This document shows, in pieces, positions 23,001 to 35,944 of a stretch of 64,000 nt of DNA (position 1 is its first letter; every line of letters starts with the position of its first letter). This DNA is from Lunularia cruciata (Eukaryota > Streptophyta > Marchantiopsida > Lunulariales > Lunulariaceae), in the NCBI GenBank assembly GCA_948567375.1, contig OX419757.1, positions 4,588,001 through 4,652,000 on the forward strand, read 5' to 3'. The position numbers and the translations under genes were made by a program. Below the pieces are notes generated by a model. That model was given only the letters and a program-made list of their open reading frames with translations, was not told the origin of the DNA and ran no database searches.

Positions 23001-25582
23001 CTCTGCATGTGTTAGTGACGGCTCAAAGTCCAATTGTGTTCTGATTGTGACCCTACGCATCTATTAATGGTGGAGGTGATCCAAAATATTTGAGAGCGTG
23101 AGAAGCAAGTTGGTTAGATGGGATTATCTAATACTTGCTAAACTCCTCTCAGACTATCTTCCATCGATTCGACAGATTCGTAGGTGTTTACCAATGTCCA
23201 CTCTACTACCGTGCTTTTTTCTAGACCTCTGCTTCTTTAATAGTATAGATAAAGACTAAATTCCCTGCGTTTATTCTATGCTCTTCTGCACATCTGGAAT
23301 AGAGCTCGGGTTGGGGAACTGCCAACACGAGGTTCGGATATGATTAGCACGCATAGGGTGGTTCATTGATGGCGCAGAATATTACTTGTTCAGACACTAA
23401 ATGACAGTTGAATTTGCAGAAATATATAAATGCTCTTGGACTGCTTCTGCGTTTGACCATCCGTGTACATAGCAGCACCGTTGATCATCGAATTTTACAA
23501 GCCGTCAGCTCTTTGAAGGAGTCAGTAAGTTGCCCACTTTGTCTACTCACAAACCAATCTGCTTCTTCTAACAGCGGTCTCAGTATAGAGGTGAATTCTT
23601 ATGTCAAAAAAGATCCTAATTGTATCTGGCTACCAGGTGCAATTGAAAGTATATTTGGCTCTATTACTTTCAAATGTTTCATGTGGAATTCTCTTACATC
23701 GTCGGTTTCTTGTGGGGTGGGCACAGGCTCTTGACCATCAGGAACTTCTACTGAACGTCCTGTCGGTGTGGGCGTTTGGGCATGTTGGTCAGCTGGAAGA
23801 AGCCAATGAGAATCTTAAGGTTGTTAGCTGGAGGTAAGAACCTTGAGGCGAACGGCATCTCTCAAAGCGTTCAAGTAACTTTGGTATCAAGAGCTGACTC
23901 AGCAGGTCTCTATTGTTCATACAGACTTCAGGCCTTGGAGGGACATAAGCAGGAAGATCTACAGTTCGCCATATCGGTATCCTTTGAACCATTCAAAATT
24001 TGGTCCAGTATAAACTAAGTTTGCTTTTAGAGTTTGTGAAGACCATTGGACATCACTTGCCATTTTTTTTAAACTTCTTCTATTCGGACGTTACTTCTCT
24101 AGTGTAGACAACTACTTTCGTGCCTGTGGCAATTGCCTCTGTGCACCAAAGAACCGTCTAACTAGAGGTTCAAAGTGACTTAAGCTCGTCGTATCGAGGT
24201 AATTGTTTGAAGTTTCTCAGCTACTTCGAGCGTCCTGTATGTTTGCCCTTAAGCCTATGACAATTCTGGTATGCAGCTTGCTGCAGCCTTGTACGAGTAT
24301 ACAAGGGGAAATTGTGGAGCTGTTGTTGACTCTTTAGGATCATCATTCGATGCTGGAAAACTGAAGGTAAGATGGACCTATGGCTGCGCAAATCATTTGA
24401 GTAAGCTCATCATCTGATACTTATCAAAGCATTATACATTGCTACTTATTCCTTGGTCGCACTATTCTTTTCTTAGCTGCTGGGAGCTTCAAACGAGCAG
24501 TTGGACGTGTTTGAGGAGATGTGGTGCATTTCGTCTCTACGAGCAGGAGATATAACACAAGGTTGGATGCACATAGTTGAAGATCGAAATTGATATAGGT
24601 AGATGAGAGCAGAAGCCGTTCTAGGAACAGGTGATCCAGAACTCATTAAATGCATATGATCGGTAACCAAGATGTACTTTATGCACAATGCTAGAATAGT
24701 GATAAATCCCTAGAAATTGATATGTGCAACTTCTCGGCACTCCGCATTAGCTTGAACTAACAAGAACTAAGTAAGACTGTTGCGATATTCCAGTGATTCA
24801 GGCCGCAGACAAGCTCACGACCAGAAGACCCGGGATTTCTTTTACATGGCGAGTCCTGGTAAGGCTCCACAACATTCTACCCTGTCCACACGTATAGGGT
24901 CTGGAGTAACATAATCAATTCACTTACACATATTCGTGCTTTATCAAAGATACCTGAAAAGATGCGAGTTTTCTTTGCTTAACCAGGGAAAAATATACAT
25001 GGAAATTTCTTTCGAGCATCTCGTATTCTTAATGCTTTATCGTTTTAGGAATATACACTTCGTCCCCAATACAGATCTAAGAGTTCTGCTTGAGTTTATG
25101 TACTTAGACGTTCATAAGACCTCTTAAGCGCATGTTGAAGGTGGTCCTTCAAGTTCAATGCTGCCATTGCCTTCGGGCTGGTGGCAGACTTTATGGCTTC
25201 TTAACGGACTCTTTGGCTTGGAGAGGAGATTCACCTCCCTGAAATGTAAACTTTGTAGCTCGCTATGCCTCTTCGGTTACCCAAGGATGTGAAATATAGG
25301 AATAAGGAGCCCACCTTGCTGTCATACTCTTGCACAATAAACGATAAGTCGCTGAAAGGGTTCGTTGTTCATGATCATGTTCAACAGGCGGAGGCCCACG
25401 CTAAAGATGGACAAATAGACAAGGCCATCTCAGCAGGAACCAAAGCCATGTTGGTGGAGTTAGCAGCTGAAAAGGATTTGGTTGATATCACAAATGAACT
25501 CCATGGTACTTCTGCATTAAAACCATCTCTTTCTGATGCATCGGAGCTCAAAGTTTTGCAACGGACTGAAGGCCGAGAATAA
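20002..25582 (+). CDS. TTC38-like tetratricopeptide repeat protein
   Basis: Fourteen exons: 20002-20127, 20785-20952, 21635-21727, 21841-21942, 22074-22217, 22442-22540, 22737-22859, 23420-23524, 23727-23833, 23925-23976, 24277-24366, 24477-24561, 24794-24858, 25388-25582. They total 1,554 nt and 517 residues, close to the plant and animal TTC38 family length. Recognised blocks are LWGYAV in exon 1, AKYPRDLVALKRAQTLCF, YMLGMLAFALAEVGRF, HALEYQCRFKEAL, HNWWHMATCLLELGD (from residue 245), YINALGLLLRL, LYEYTRGNCGAVVDSLG, LLGASNEQLDVFEEMW and a final AHAKDGQIDKAI helix pair. Most introns are phase 0. Intron 3 (21728-21840) appears to use a GC donor (GAG|GCACGC); no GT site keeps both frame and alignment. 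The family is made of TPR-like helical repeats with no established biochemical role. The leader probably extends into copy B of the 1.17-kb repeat. Exon borders are inferred by eye; a few could shift. Confidence 0.9.
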
Positions 25583-26670
25583 GTGACCTGCTTAGTCAGC
25601 TGGTAGTGTATGATCGTCAGTTAACCGAGTTACAAACGCAGTCAGAACTTTCAAGTTGACACGGGTTCACTTTGTAAACAGGCGAATTTCCAAGCATCAT
25701 GTCATAGTGACGACTGATCCAAATGTTTCAGATTAGTAACATTCTCAGTTACTGATAAATAAACGTCTGACATTCTGCTTGCACAGATAAGCATATCTCT
25801 ATAAACTCTAGACCATGAGAACACTCGGACTGCTGTATCTCTTTTAAAAGTGATGAAAACCCTCGTGCTTGAGTGTTCTGATATGCTCCAGGCCTCAGCG
25901 ATGCGGTGACTGAGATCTCAGACAAGATTATGTTGGCACCAATCTCAGCGCAAGTGAAGATCAGATGCACTCTACATATCAGATAATGCGTCGATATAGA
26001 GTCTCCTGCAGCATCAACATCCAACCTTAAGGGCGGGGAAAAAACTCACGAAACAATGCACGCGCTACCTATCAATACTGATACTTTCCGGATGCAGACG
26101 AAAAAGGAATTGAAAGATTTCAGAAATATCGTGACACTCGTAATCTCTCGGCAGCTGAATTCGGAACACTTGGTGAAAGATTGTCCTTGCTTAGACCACT
26201 CCAAGGCGGTGATTCTCCATACTCACTTAAACCAAGGTTCTGAACACCTGTAATCTACAAGATCTTCATAGCGAAAAGTACAAGACGCCGCCTGTTGAAA
26301 GTGAAAATTTACCCGCTACTCTTAACCTCAGCAAAAGCCTAGTACCATCGTGAGTCAGGTCACGACGCACTGGGACCCTAATGTTTACATATTATTTCTT
26401 TGCCTACACGAATCACAGATTTGACTGCACGGCATCGAAGTATTCGACTTCAAGCAACCCTTCGATGCCCTGCACAAATAAATACTATACACATTTTTAG
26501 AAAGATAATCCGATCGCGATTAAAGTGATGCACGTCGTGCTTGGCACTTCCAGCTGTATTTCCTACAGCCTCGACATTACTTTGAGGCGATCCATCTCAA
26601 GATTCTGACTTTGTACAAAACGTTACACTGTTCAACCTACTGACCATTTGATCGGTAAAGAAGGGAGCAT
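25583..26670. other. Intergenic stretch between convergent genes
   Basis: About 1.1 kb between the stop codons of the TTC38-like gene and the minus-strand plastid-protein gene. It should hold both 3' untranslated regions. Only short ORFs are present (25749-26024 minus, 26056-26253 plus) and none has recognisable motifs. Confidence 0.5.
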
Positions 26671-26942
26671 CTACAAAGTCCCTCTTTCTGTTCCGTATCT
26701 CATGGGCCTCGTTTTTACATTTTCTGCGGCGCGTGGAGATAACGCCCCCCTCTTGCTTCCAGAGGTTCTGTTCTCCTCTTCTTTCTCAGAAAACCTACTG
26801 TCATCGTTAGACACTAGATGCAGCTTCCGATAATCAAATCCTGGTGAATGTCTCCTCTGTTCCTCAAAGGGTGATCTACTCCCGACTCTGGAGTTTCTGT
26901 CGCGATAGCCGGTGGCTCTCTTTGGAGAGTCAGCAATTCTTC
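26671..26942 (-). CDS. C-terminal exon of the putative plastid protein
   Basis: The main exon contains a possible donor, GGCCAAG|GTACCA (phase 1), 30 bases before its own stop. An acceptor CTAACAGAG|GAAGAA at 26943-26944 opens a 90-codon frame with the same Arg/Ser/Glu-rich composition, ending at a TAG at 26671. The exon length of 272 nt equals 2 plus 270, matching the phase. If the intron is retained, the protein ends instead at 27140 with the extra residues GTTPHQRAL. Either form, or both, may be made. Confidence 0.6.
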
Positions 26943-29900
26943 CTCTGTTAGTGCCCTGTACAGATGTTTTGACCCTCCTCCGTTCTTTCTCTGGTCAATG
27001 TATCCAAATAAGGACTATCAGATCTATACGATTGACAGGAGACGACCCGATTGGAGGTCATTTGCAGCATTGTATTTCATACAAAAAAGAACAAGAATAA
27101 ACATATCTTAAGCTGCTTATTCATCCAACCACAATTCATTTATAGGGCCCTCTGATGAGGAGTGGTACCTTGGCCATCTCCTATGTCTTTGAGGAAAACC
27201 CCATCATCATCCCGAACCCATAGGACTTTATTGTGAGTGAATGAATCAAGCTCGGGTCTCGAGTTTGCAGCTCGTTTGCTATTGGACTCCCTCCGACCAC
27301 CTGCGCTGACTTCAAATCTGTCGGATTTGCCTCCTTTCAAATCCTCGTGTGATGATTGAAGACCTTTGGCTCCAAGCGTACTCGTTGCGCTACTGGCCCA
27401 CAAATCCTCTCCGGGATCATCTAGCACTCCCCGTGTGACGGTATCACCAGAATCTCCATTGTCATCAGCTAACTCTTTCAACATTTCGTTCTTGCTACGC
27501 TCGAGCATCTGTTGACGTGAAATCTGTGCACCTGCTTCTGTAGAAACCCTTGTTTCATCAAGTTTCGTCTCCTGCACCTCTTTGTCATTAACCTTTAGAG
27601 ATTGTCTAGACGATCCCAGAGATCTATTCCGGGACTCTACTGGGGCATCTACTGTAAGGGGATTTAACACATTCTTTGCTACCAGTAGGTTTTGAGAAGA
27701 GGAAGAAGTTTCACGGATACTTGAGCTGAACAAATCATCTCCAAACTGGACGTCTTGATCGGTAGAAGAGGTGCCATTGCTACTCAAACTCGTTCCAGCA
27801 GGGGATCTCTCTGCAGCTCCACCACCAATTCTTGAGTGACTCCTCCCAAGATAACCCAAATCTTTAAGTTCCCACACACTGGGCTGGCTCGGGTCATTGT
27901 CAGGCGTCAGTCTGTTGTCTGTAAGTGTTCTACTAGGGACACGTGCTCCCGTCCCTCTCCGGCTACTATGCAGTTCAGGGGTATATGGTGTTCCAGGCAA
28001 CTCAATCTCTAGTGAATAATCATTCCGCCTTCCCAGACCTTCGTTCCACGCAGGATCTTTGGTTTCTGAAGGACCCTTAGGACCAGAGCTGCTAGGCGTA
28101 GCGGTAGCCTCTTTTCCCTGCGTTACCTGAGGTCTTCCTTTCTCACGTTCAAGTCGATCACCTTTCCGTGTCTCCAAGCTGGCTACCTCCATGTATGGAT
28201 GGTTCGCTCCCCTGCTTATTCCAAAACCTTCGTTCCTATCCATTGAAACGATGGGCCCTGCAGAAGGATTATCCCGCAGCTGAGCGCTATCCTGTTCTCT
28301 GTCCAGGGATGATCGCCTGTAGGTAAGTGGATTAGACTGGGTGGATCTCGATAGCCTTGACGAAACCTTATTTTCTCTGTCAATGAACTCCTTTTGCACG
28401 TAACCAGACTCAGAAGTTCTGCTTTCCCCATTAGCTCCAGTTCTGTCTGAAATTGCAAGATCAGACGTCCTGGCAGCTTCTGTCCCAAACCTTTGAAGCC
28501 CTGTTGCGCTTTCAAAATCCCCGCGAAGTGATTTGCCGACTGCATCTCTTTCTTCGCTGGCAGATTCCGTCATAGGTGACGGTCTAGCCCCAAAGTACGG
28601 AGTATTCCTCCCTGAAAGATATTTGCCCTTTTCCCCTTCCTGCTCAGTGGCAACAAAACTCCTCTTGCTCTCCTCCGGAAGAGAAGCTGATGATGGATAC
28701 TCGGAATTTTTGTACACAACCTCGTCTTCCTCGCCATCCTTTCCCTTCTGCAACCTGGAAGACTGCGTAATCCTTACTTCCCTTACACGAGACTCAAAAC
28801 CAGGACTTTGATGGACATTAACCCCTCCATCTACTTGCCTCCCCTCAATATTGGTGGCAGGACGATCTAAAGGATCATCAGCAGATCTTCGAGAACTGTC
28901 TGTAGAAGAACTCATATTTTGCCCCTTCCCTCCCGGTCCCTCTGCCGCTCCCGCTCCCGGTTTCGTTAACACCTCATCATCCTCCCGCTTTCTCGCAGAC
29001 ATAGTTAATTCTCGTTCTGGAGACACCTGACGTGATACAGCAGTCCTATTCGAGATTGAACTACCAGACATAGGATCAGGAGTCCTATCGTTAACCTGTG
29101 TCGGTTTCTTTTCTGACCCAAGAAAACTATCCCAAGCAATTCTGAAAGAAGTCGGAACTGCTTGCAAGAGGCTTCCAGAACCTTCTGATAAGTCATCGTC
29201 AACAAATGAAGACGTTTCGGCTCTCGTGGAATTCCTATCAACCTTGAGGTTTTTCTCCTCAGTCTTGTCCCCCTTCCCCGCCGGAAACGCGAGAAATTTC
29301 TGCCGCAGATAAAAAACAAGAAATATACTTCCAGAGGCCAGAACACCACCACCCACTGCTTCCCGATTATCAACAATCCAAGAAAAGAAATAACCTGACC
29401 CACGTACAAATATCGTGCCTGCTGTCTGCATATTTTGCCAGATATCTGCAGCATTTGGTTCTTCACTACTTTTGGGTTCTAACATGGTCTGAGCGTCAAG
29501 CCTTCTTCTCCACTCTTCCCATAAGATTCCTGTCATGTCCTTATTCTCCTCTAAGGTCTCTTCTAGCTTATTGCTAGTCGCAGCTGCCTGCTCTACTGGA
29601 GCACTCCCTTGATCGGCACTTTCCGCTACCCCTGACTTCTTAGTAGCTAAAGCTTCCTCAGGAGCAGGTCCTTTCACTGAGCTCTGCACTTTTATTGTGC
29701 CGGGAAGCATAGGATCCTCTTTGATTTGAGAAGGAGGTACAAGCTTTGGCTCAGGAGCAGGTTCCTTAACTGAGCTCTGCGCTTTTGTTGTACCAGGAAG
29801 TTCTGGATTCCCTTTAATTTGAGCTGGAGGTACAAGCTTTATGTCCGAAGCAGATGAATCTTGCTGTATAGCTTCAGACTCAACTTTCAAATCCAGCGCT

Positions 29901-31303
29901 CTTTCCCTGTCTCTGATTTCCTCAACTGCAAGCCTGCGAGTGTCTTCCTTGTTCTCTTCCTTGACGACTATATCCTTGGAACTTCTGGCGTCGAGTACCA
30001 AATCTTGAGTGTTGATAGATGATCTACTGGCTTTCAGCAGCTCCTGAAGTACCTGAATCAGCTCCTCGTCACTCATCTCCCGGAACCTGTGGGCGAAACA
30101 TAATCTGTGAACCGAGACTCGGAAATTCTTTGGAACAGATACAGGACGTCAAACAAGAACAGGATTTCTCTCACCGCACAACGAAAACTCAGTGACAGTA
30201 CATGCACAAATCTTGTAACACCACTCGTAGCAATGGATGTTACAGGAAAACAATATACCGTGTAAAACGTTTATCTTACGCTTCATATGCAGTGGTCGTA
30301 AATTACACTACAAGATCGTAAATAAGATGCGAGACGTAAACATGAACTTCTACACTGGTTATAAAACAACCCATCGTACGACTCATCGGGAAGATTCGAA
30401 ACAGAGAAAATCTTCTGAAACAGATAATCGACCAATGAAAATACGCTTCAAGGTAAACTCTCATATCATACAATTGTTTACTGTTTAAGCTACTAAGGGC
30501 TGAGGAAGTACACACCTACGAGCCAACTGCTTTGCTAGTATGGCTTCCACGGATGATATTTTGGTAGCTGTCGCATCCACTTGGCCACGGAACTCTGGTT
30601 GAAGAGTAGATTCCGGACCTGCTTGAGCGGGTGTACCTCCAAGGATCGTGCACAACATGACAGCCAATGCTGCACCACCACCACTGTTTTTCAGTGAAGT
30701 ACATGAAGTCAGGGAAAGAAATCAACCATCGGCTTCAAGGTCATAAGAGATCCCACAACCCGCACATTCTTTCTTTCCTTCAAACGCCTTCCTTACCGAT
30801 GTGTATATTATATTTCAGCCCCCGCATCTAAATGCATCCTTCTATCACGCGCGGTCGCCTTCTTACTTCTAACCGTGGACAGATCTCGTCTGTGTTCCAG
30901 GTAGATGAATAAGCTTGATAAACATAGCAGTCAGGGCAAAAGACAACAAACCAGGTAGTATTCTACAGCCACCGAGTATCCGGCTTGTAAACTCTTTGTA
31001 AGTCCTTCCGGTGGCTCTCGTCTGAAAGACAATCTTAGCTCGTTTTGAGGGATGCGTTGTGTGCAATATGTGACTCCATTGCAACCATCTCAGTTGATCC
31101 CGCCGCAATGATAGCAGGGGCTTTCTAACCCCAACAGACGACAGTTTACATGGACAGGGAGTCCGGCAGTAATAGTTCCTAAAGCTGCTAGAAGAGCTCA
31201 ATAAATCGACTTGCTTCATTTCAATCGCAGGTCTAGACCTTGTCCTCACAGGGGCCACTATATCTTTAGCCATGGAGGACCAGGGGTTAAGCGTTGTCGA
31301 CAT
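26671..31303 (-). CDS. Putative plastid-targeted, membrane-anchored, mostly disordered protein of unknown family
   Basis: Four exons on the minus strand: 31303-30993, 30683-30516, 30086-27169 and 26942-26671, about 1,222 residues. Exon 1 is rich in Ser, Arg and Lys and poor in acids, like a transit peptide. Exon 2 begins with AALAVMLCTILGGTPAQA, a hydrophobic segment ending in an AXA-like site as in thylakoid-lumen signals. The short helix ELIQVLQELLKAS follows. Two copies of a 30-residue repeat come next (KLVPP.QIK..P.LPGT.K.QSSVK.PAPE, about residues 243-303). A single transmembrane candidate (GGGVLASGSIFLVFYL, about 403-419) precedes about 700 residues dominated by Ser, Arg, Glu and Gly. 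Exons 2-4 join with matching phases. The exon-1 donor (AAAGA|GTTTAC) is weak and is the least certain join. ATG 31273 (CCATGGCT) is an alternative start. I do not recognise the family; localisation is inference. Confidence 0.7.
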
Positions 31304-34300
31304 TCTTGAGCACTCTCAGCTTATTGATTCTGTCTCAAGCTTGAACGGAGGACATCATGAGAATACGAACAAGGTGGAATTTTCTCGCATGAACAAGCAT
31401 AATTTGTAACCCTTAAATAAGCTGGACCCCAAACAACAAGGGCAAGTGAAAAATCTGCGGCCAAATTGTCAATCAGCTGCATTCCTGGTTCTCGTGAGGC
31501 TTGCAAAGTTTCCACAACAGTGAGTCATGGTACCGGAAACTCTCAGGAATGACTTCCTTTTGACCTCTACTGCGACTCCACTTAGAACAGTAGCTTTGAA
31601 TAGAATCAAATTCAAGAGCTGTCTGTACACACGGTGTCCAGTTTCCAGTAGTGGCGCTCTGCAGGAAGCACTTCGCACATTCCTGCAGTAGAAAGTAGAA
31701 ACTACATGCTTGTCTCCAATTCCGTCATCTTATGTTTCCTGCGTCGCCCTTCTTGGCCCATTCCGAAAATCCAATGATTTTCTGACCTCAATCTGTCTCG
31801 CCCTGACAAATCTCAACCAGGCCTAGGATTCAAACTTACAGCTCCACTTGCTGATTCCGGTTCTCAATTTGTCAACCAATCTGTCAGAAACCGTTTGTTG
31901 ATGTAAATTCCTCTACTTGGAATCTCTGACTCGAGCTCAAGGACTCCGGATCCAATCCTACTAAGAACAAGCTCCAACTCCCTTTGCAGATTTCAAACAT
32001 ATCCCTGTCGTTCAATCCAACTCCTAGATATTCCCATCGAACTCCAACATCCGTAGGCTGCCTGCCAATCCATCCCCTCTACTTCCCCGCGAGAAAACTC
32101 CCATCGCAGACTCCTCAGTTGAATCGTATCTGACAAAGCTCCCATCTCCACCTTCTCTTGGTTTCAACCCTCGCTACCTCTCCACCTTCTCTTGGTTTAA
32201 ACCCCTTCCTCACCTCACGTCACGAGACCACATCACGTGTGGCTTTCCGCTCCCGATTCTCCCGACTCTAAAAGCTGCCTGCCTGCCAATCAGAATGCCA
32301 ATACAGAACCACTTACCGTCGTTTGCAGAACTGATCGCCCAGAACAGATAAAAGAAAAGCTGACAGGTGACATCAACCCTTGGCCCTGCTGGGCACCTTC
32401 ACTAGGGAATCACTCAGTGCAGGGAGCATGAGAAGCAACAACGACACACGAATCCACGTCCAGACGAGAAATTTGATTCTCCCCGAAGATAGCTACGTAG
32501 AACTGGACGGAATTGGGGATGGCGTTCGAGATACACTTACGGTATTTTAGTGTGCCCATTTTAGTGTTAATCCGTCTTTGCCAGTACAAGTTTGAAACCC
32601 CAATTTGCTAATACAAACCGAGTTTCCACTTACCAGATCAGGCCATCATGATCAGTCATAGCCTTTTTGAATTTAATTTCAAACTTCATTAACTATTGCC
32701 AGTATTTGCATGTGAATCTGTTTGAAGATAAGAGCTTAAGAGCGGGGTTTGAGCTCTTAAGTTCAATTTGCTAATACAAATGGAGTTTTCCACTTACCAG
32801 ATCACGCCAAGATGATTAGTAATAGACTCTTTGATATAAACTTCAAGCTTCATTAGCTATTGCCAGTATTTTCATGTGAATTTGTGACAATAAGAACAGA
32901 TATCAAATTCAAGTGTCATCTCGGTAATGACATGACACCTGACATGATAAGGGTATAAGACTCTCATCTTGTGAAGATGAGGTTTCATGCAGTAAATGTT
33001 GTATCAAACCGTTCCTGTAGGCTTGGATTTATGCATTTCCTGGTTTCCCTTAATTTTTCCACCTTAATAAAGCAATGAAACTTCAATATGAAAACTTGTC
33101 ATTGACGACGTTAACAGTTTAAATTATGTGAGATCATCTAAAAACCTATGCGATGAATTGTTGTTTCTCAAGACTACGTTTATATTCAAACCTTACATTA
33201 TGCTTTTTATTTTTCTTTCATTTCTCTCATAGTATGTATTTCATTTCTTATGTACTGGTACTAGATTAATAGTGATGGTGATTGGCTTTCGAGACGTCCC
33301 TTTATGTCGCAGTAAATACCAATTTCACTTCGGTAGTCCGGTGAGTGGGAAGTTTAGAACTTAATTTTGTGCTTAGGTAGGGTTCATGAGAAATGAAATA
33401 GCAAAACTAACTCTCGTGTTGATGCTGTTTTGTTCTTGACCAAAAAGCCCATGAGAATCATATGTGTTTTTACGATCACTTGCTTCGTCTTTGAGAAGAA
33501 GATAACTGTAGCTATACTAAATAACCATAGTAATAGAAAACGATATGTTAGTGCTTATGTTTGTATCCATCTATGGATTTCGATTGAGCGACATTTGAAG
33601 AGAGAAAGAACCAAAGAATGAATAAAGATGATAAGTTATGCATTCCTGGTGTGAATTTTCATGATTTAATCTGATGAAATATGAGTGCATTTTTTCTCCA
33701 ATTTTTTAGATGAAGAATCAAGTACTGGAATGTTTTGGTTTTGCCATAACCAGGAACTATCCGGTTGTCAAGATTTGCTTCCGCTCTTAAACCATAAATA
33801 CAAAAGCATATCTATGATCACCAAAGAAAAGGCTATTTGTGACAATAATCAAGTCTTTGTTGAAACTAAATTCTTCTCTTAGAATCTAAGGTCTTCTAAG
33901 TATGTATTCTGACTTTATTATCGGTGAAAATACATTTGATCTTATACCTTTTTAGTAGAAAGGAAGCAATGTAACAATATCTATATATTGACATTGGTTG
34001 TAAGAATGATTGACATCGAGCCTAAAAGGGAAAGATGCTCGAACCATTCTCATATATAAATATATATAAGAATGGTTTTATATTTATTCATTTATTCATT
34101 TATATATCCCGAATAATAATTTTTTCCAGGCTAAATCTCACAGTTTTTGAATACCCGCAGTTGCAATAACAGCGCAATTTACTGTGATATTATCCTAAAG
34201 ACATAATCTATTTTCCCTTCCTCTTCACTATTGTTCACTTATTTTTAAAAACCCAACATGGAAAACCCTTACCAAACAAAAATAGGTCAAAAGCTTCCTA

Positions 34301-34480
34301 TCTAAATTGCCGATTTCTATGGGTCCGAATGCTGGTGTATTTTTGACAGAGAGTGGCATCCTTTTGCTACTGTACTAGCACTGTACTTCAACTGTACAAA
34401 TAAACTGTGGTACGTTGACTTCAACGTAGTACTTTTAGTCCCAAAGGATAACTACAGTGGCTACGATGACTCGGCCCGCT
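31304..34480. other. Upstream and intergenic stretch without recognisable genes
   Basis: 31304-32500 is the probable leader and promoter side of the minus-strand plastid gene; its ORFs (31321-31515, 31469-31678 minus) have no known motifs. 32900-34480 is AT-rich with short ORFs only, including a TA-rich patch near 34050-34115. Confidence 0.5.
32606..32886. repeat. Diverged ~160-bp tandem duplication
   Basis: A block beginning TTTGCTAATACAAA, with CACTTACCAGATCA, CTTCATTA.CTATTGCCAGT and CATGTGAAT in order, occurs at about 32606-32722 and again at about 32766-32886. Confidence 0.8.
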
Positions 34481-34700
34481 AACGTGGTAGGTAGATAAAG
34501 GACTGGCCGGGATCGGCATAAAGTGAAGAGAACGAGGAGGAGGGGGAGGAAAGGGTGTAGAAAGGTGGCCAATGTAGCGAAAGCCAGGGAGGCAGAAATA
34601 GGAAACAGCTTACGGTTTTAAGACAAGCACACTGCAGGCAGAATTGACGCGAAAAACCATGTGATGTAATGCATGACTCAGTGGAGGGCACCATTGCTGG

Positions 34701-34755
34701 AGGAATCCCGGCAGGTTGGAAACCCCAAATCTGTCCCGGCAGATTTGGGATTCCT
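34701..34755. repeat. Nested inverted repeat (hairpin)
   Basis: Inner arms CCCAAATCTG (34724-34733) and CAGATTTGGG (34740-34749) are perfectly complementary around a 6-nt loop. Outer arms AGGAATCCC (34701-34709) and GGGATTCCT (34747-34755) are also perfect but compete with the inner stem for three G bases. Could be a cruciform or a transcript hairpin; no known family. Confidence 0.7.
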
Positions 34756-34879
34756 CGGGACAAGGAAACTCATCGGCGGGAACGAATCTGTTCCGAGTTT
34801 TTAAAATTGTCGAAGAAGAGTAGAACTCACGGAGTAACTACCGGGGAGTTATGAGACTTGTCGACTCGTGGGTGATAAG

Positions 34880-35944
34880 CTTTCCGACCAGTTGATGATC
34901 TTCTTTTTGGCCGTCCGTGGTTTCGGGAGAGGCTGACCGAAAGCGGGGGAAAAGAGCGGGACCAGGACTAGAATGGAGCGCCTATCGCTCTTACCTACAT
35001 GTTTGGTGGAGAGTAGAGTAGTTTTAGAGTTGGGTGGCAGGACAAGGCCCCGCCCGCCCGCCCGCCCGCCCGCAACTCGACTGGACCAGACACTTGCCAG
35101 TGTACGTACTTTTGCTTGTGGACTTTTCTGTCCTCGCGAGAGGAAGAAATCGGAATCGGAGCAGTAGAAGAAGAAGAGGGATGGTTGCGCTGCGGTGCTG
35201 GTGATGGCCTGACTCCCGGCGCTTATACTCCTGGGAGAACTGGGGGTGGGCGCGGAGCGGACGGGGGAGGGTGGAAGGAACGAGAGCTATTTGTTTTCGC
35301 TTCGCGGGCGTGGTGTGGATCGGCTTGGACCATGCATGCGAGCTAGTCCTTTAACTAAATTGGTGTAGAGCAAACGAACCGAAAGAGGGGAAGAGGGAAA
35401 GCACCGTTGGCGTTTTCGCTGTTCCTTTTTCTTCGCCATTGGTGGTGGTGGTGTTGTGGGTGCATGCTGGGATCGTCGCTCGTTTGATTGGTTTGCCCGC
35501 AGTCTCACGTCGGAGCGAGGCGGAAGCGAGCGCCAGTAGGAGTAGTGTTGGTGGGAGCAAAAGCTTGGGGTGTGTTTCTTTGGAGGTTTAGGTGTCAGTG
35601 TTCCTTCTCGCGGTCCCGCGGGTTGGCTTGCTGGCTGGCTTGCTGGCTGGCTGGCTTTTAAGGCTTGTACAAAGCGCGTATTTCGGTGGTGAGGGGGAAG
35701 GGAGCGAGCGATCGTCAGTCTCCTCGAGGTTTTGGAGAGTAGATGAGGACGGATTTGAGAGGGAGGGCGTGAAGGAGGTGGCGAAAAGTGGTCTTGATGG
35801 AGGAAAGGAGCGAGGAGTGGGGCGGAGATAGGTACAGAGAAGGAGCGATGGATGGAAGAGGTGGAGATTGATGATCGGTTCTTGCGTATGAGTGGGAGGA
35901 AGGGAGTGGATCCCTGACTGAAGGGATAGGCAGGCGAGCGCATC
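34880..35944 (+). promoter_or_regulatory. GC-rich promoter and leader region of the PP4 gene
   Basis: In contrast to its AT-rich surroundings this kilobase is GC-rich. It holds a (GCCC)n tract at about 35047-35073 whose minus strand reads GGGC repeated at least five times, a G-quadruplex pattern, and a GGCT/TGGC low-complexity run at about 35620-35660. The minus-strand ORF 35287-36084 is an antisense shadow of this GC-rich leader and exon 1. Confidence 0.55.

Noticed and set aside
28216-29466. Long minus-strand ORFs in other frames within the large plastid-protein exon
   Set aside because: They are alternative frames of the same exon; only the main frame is continuous for over 970 codons and matches the flanking exon phases.
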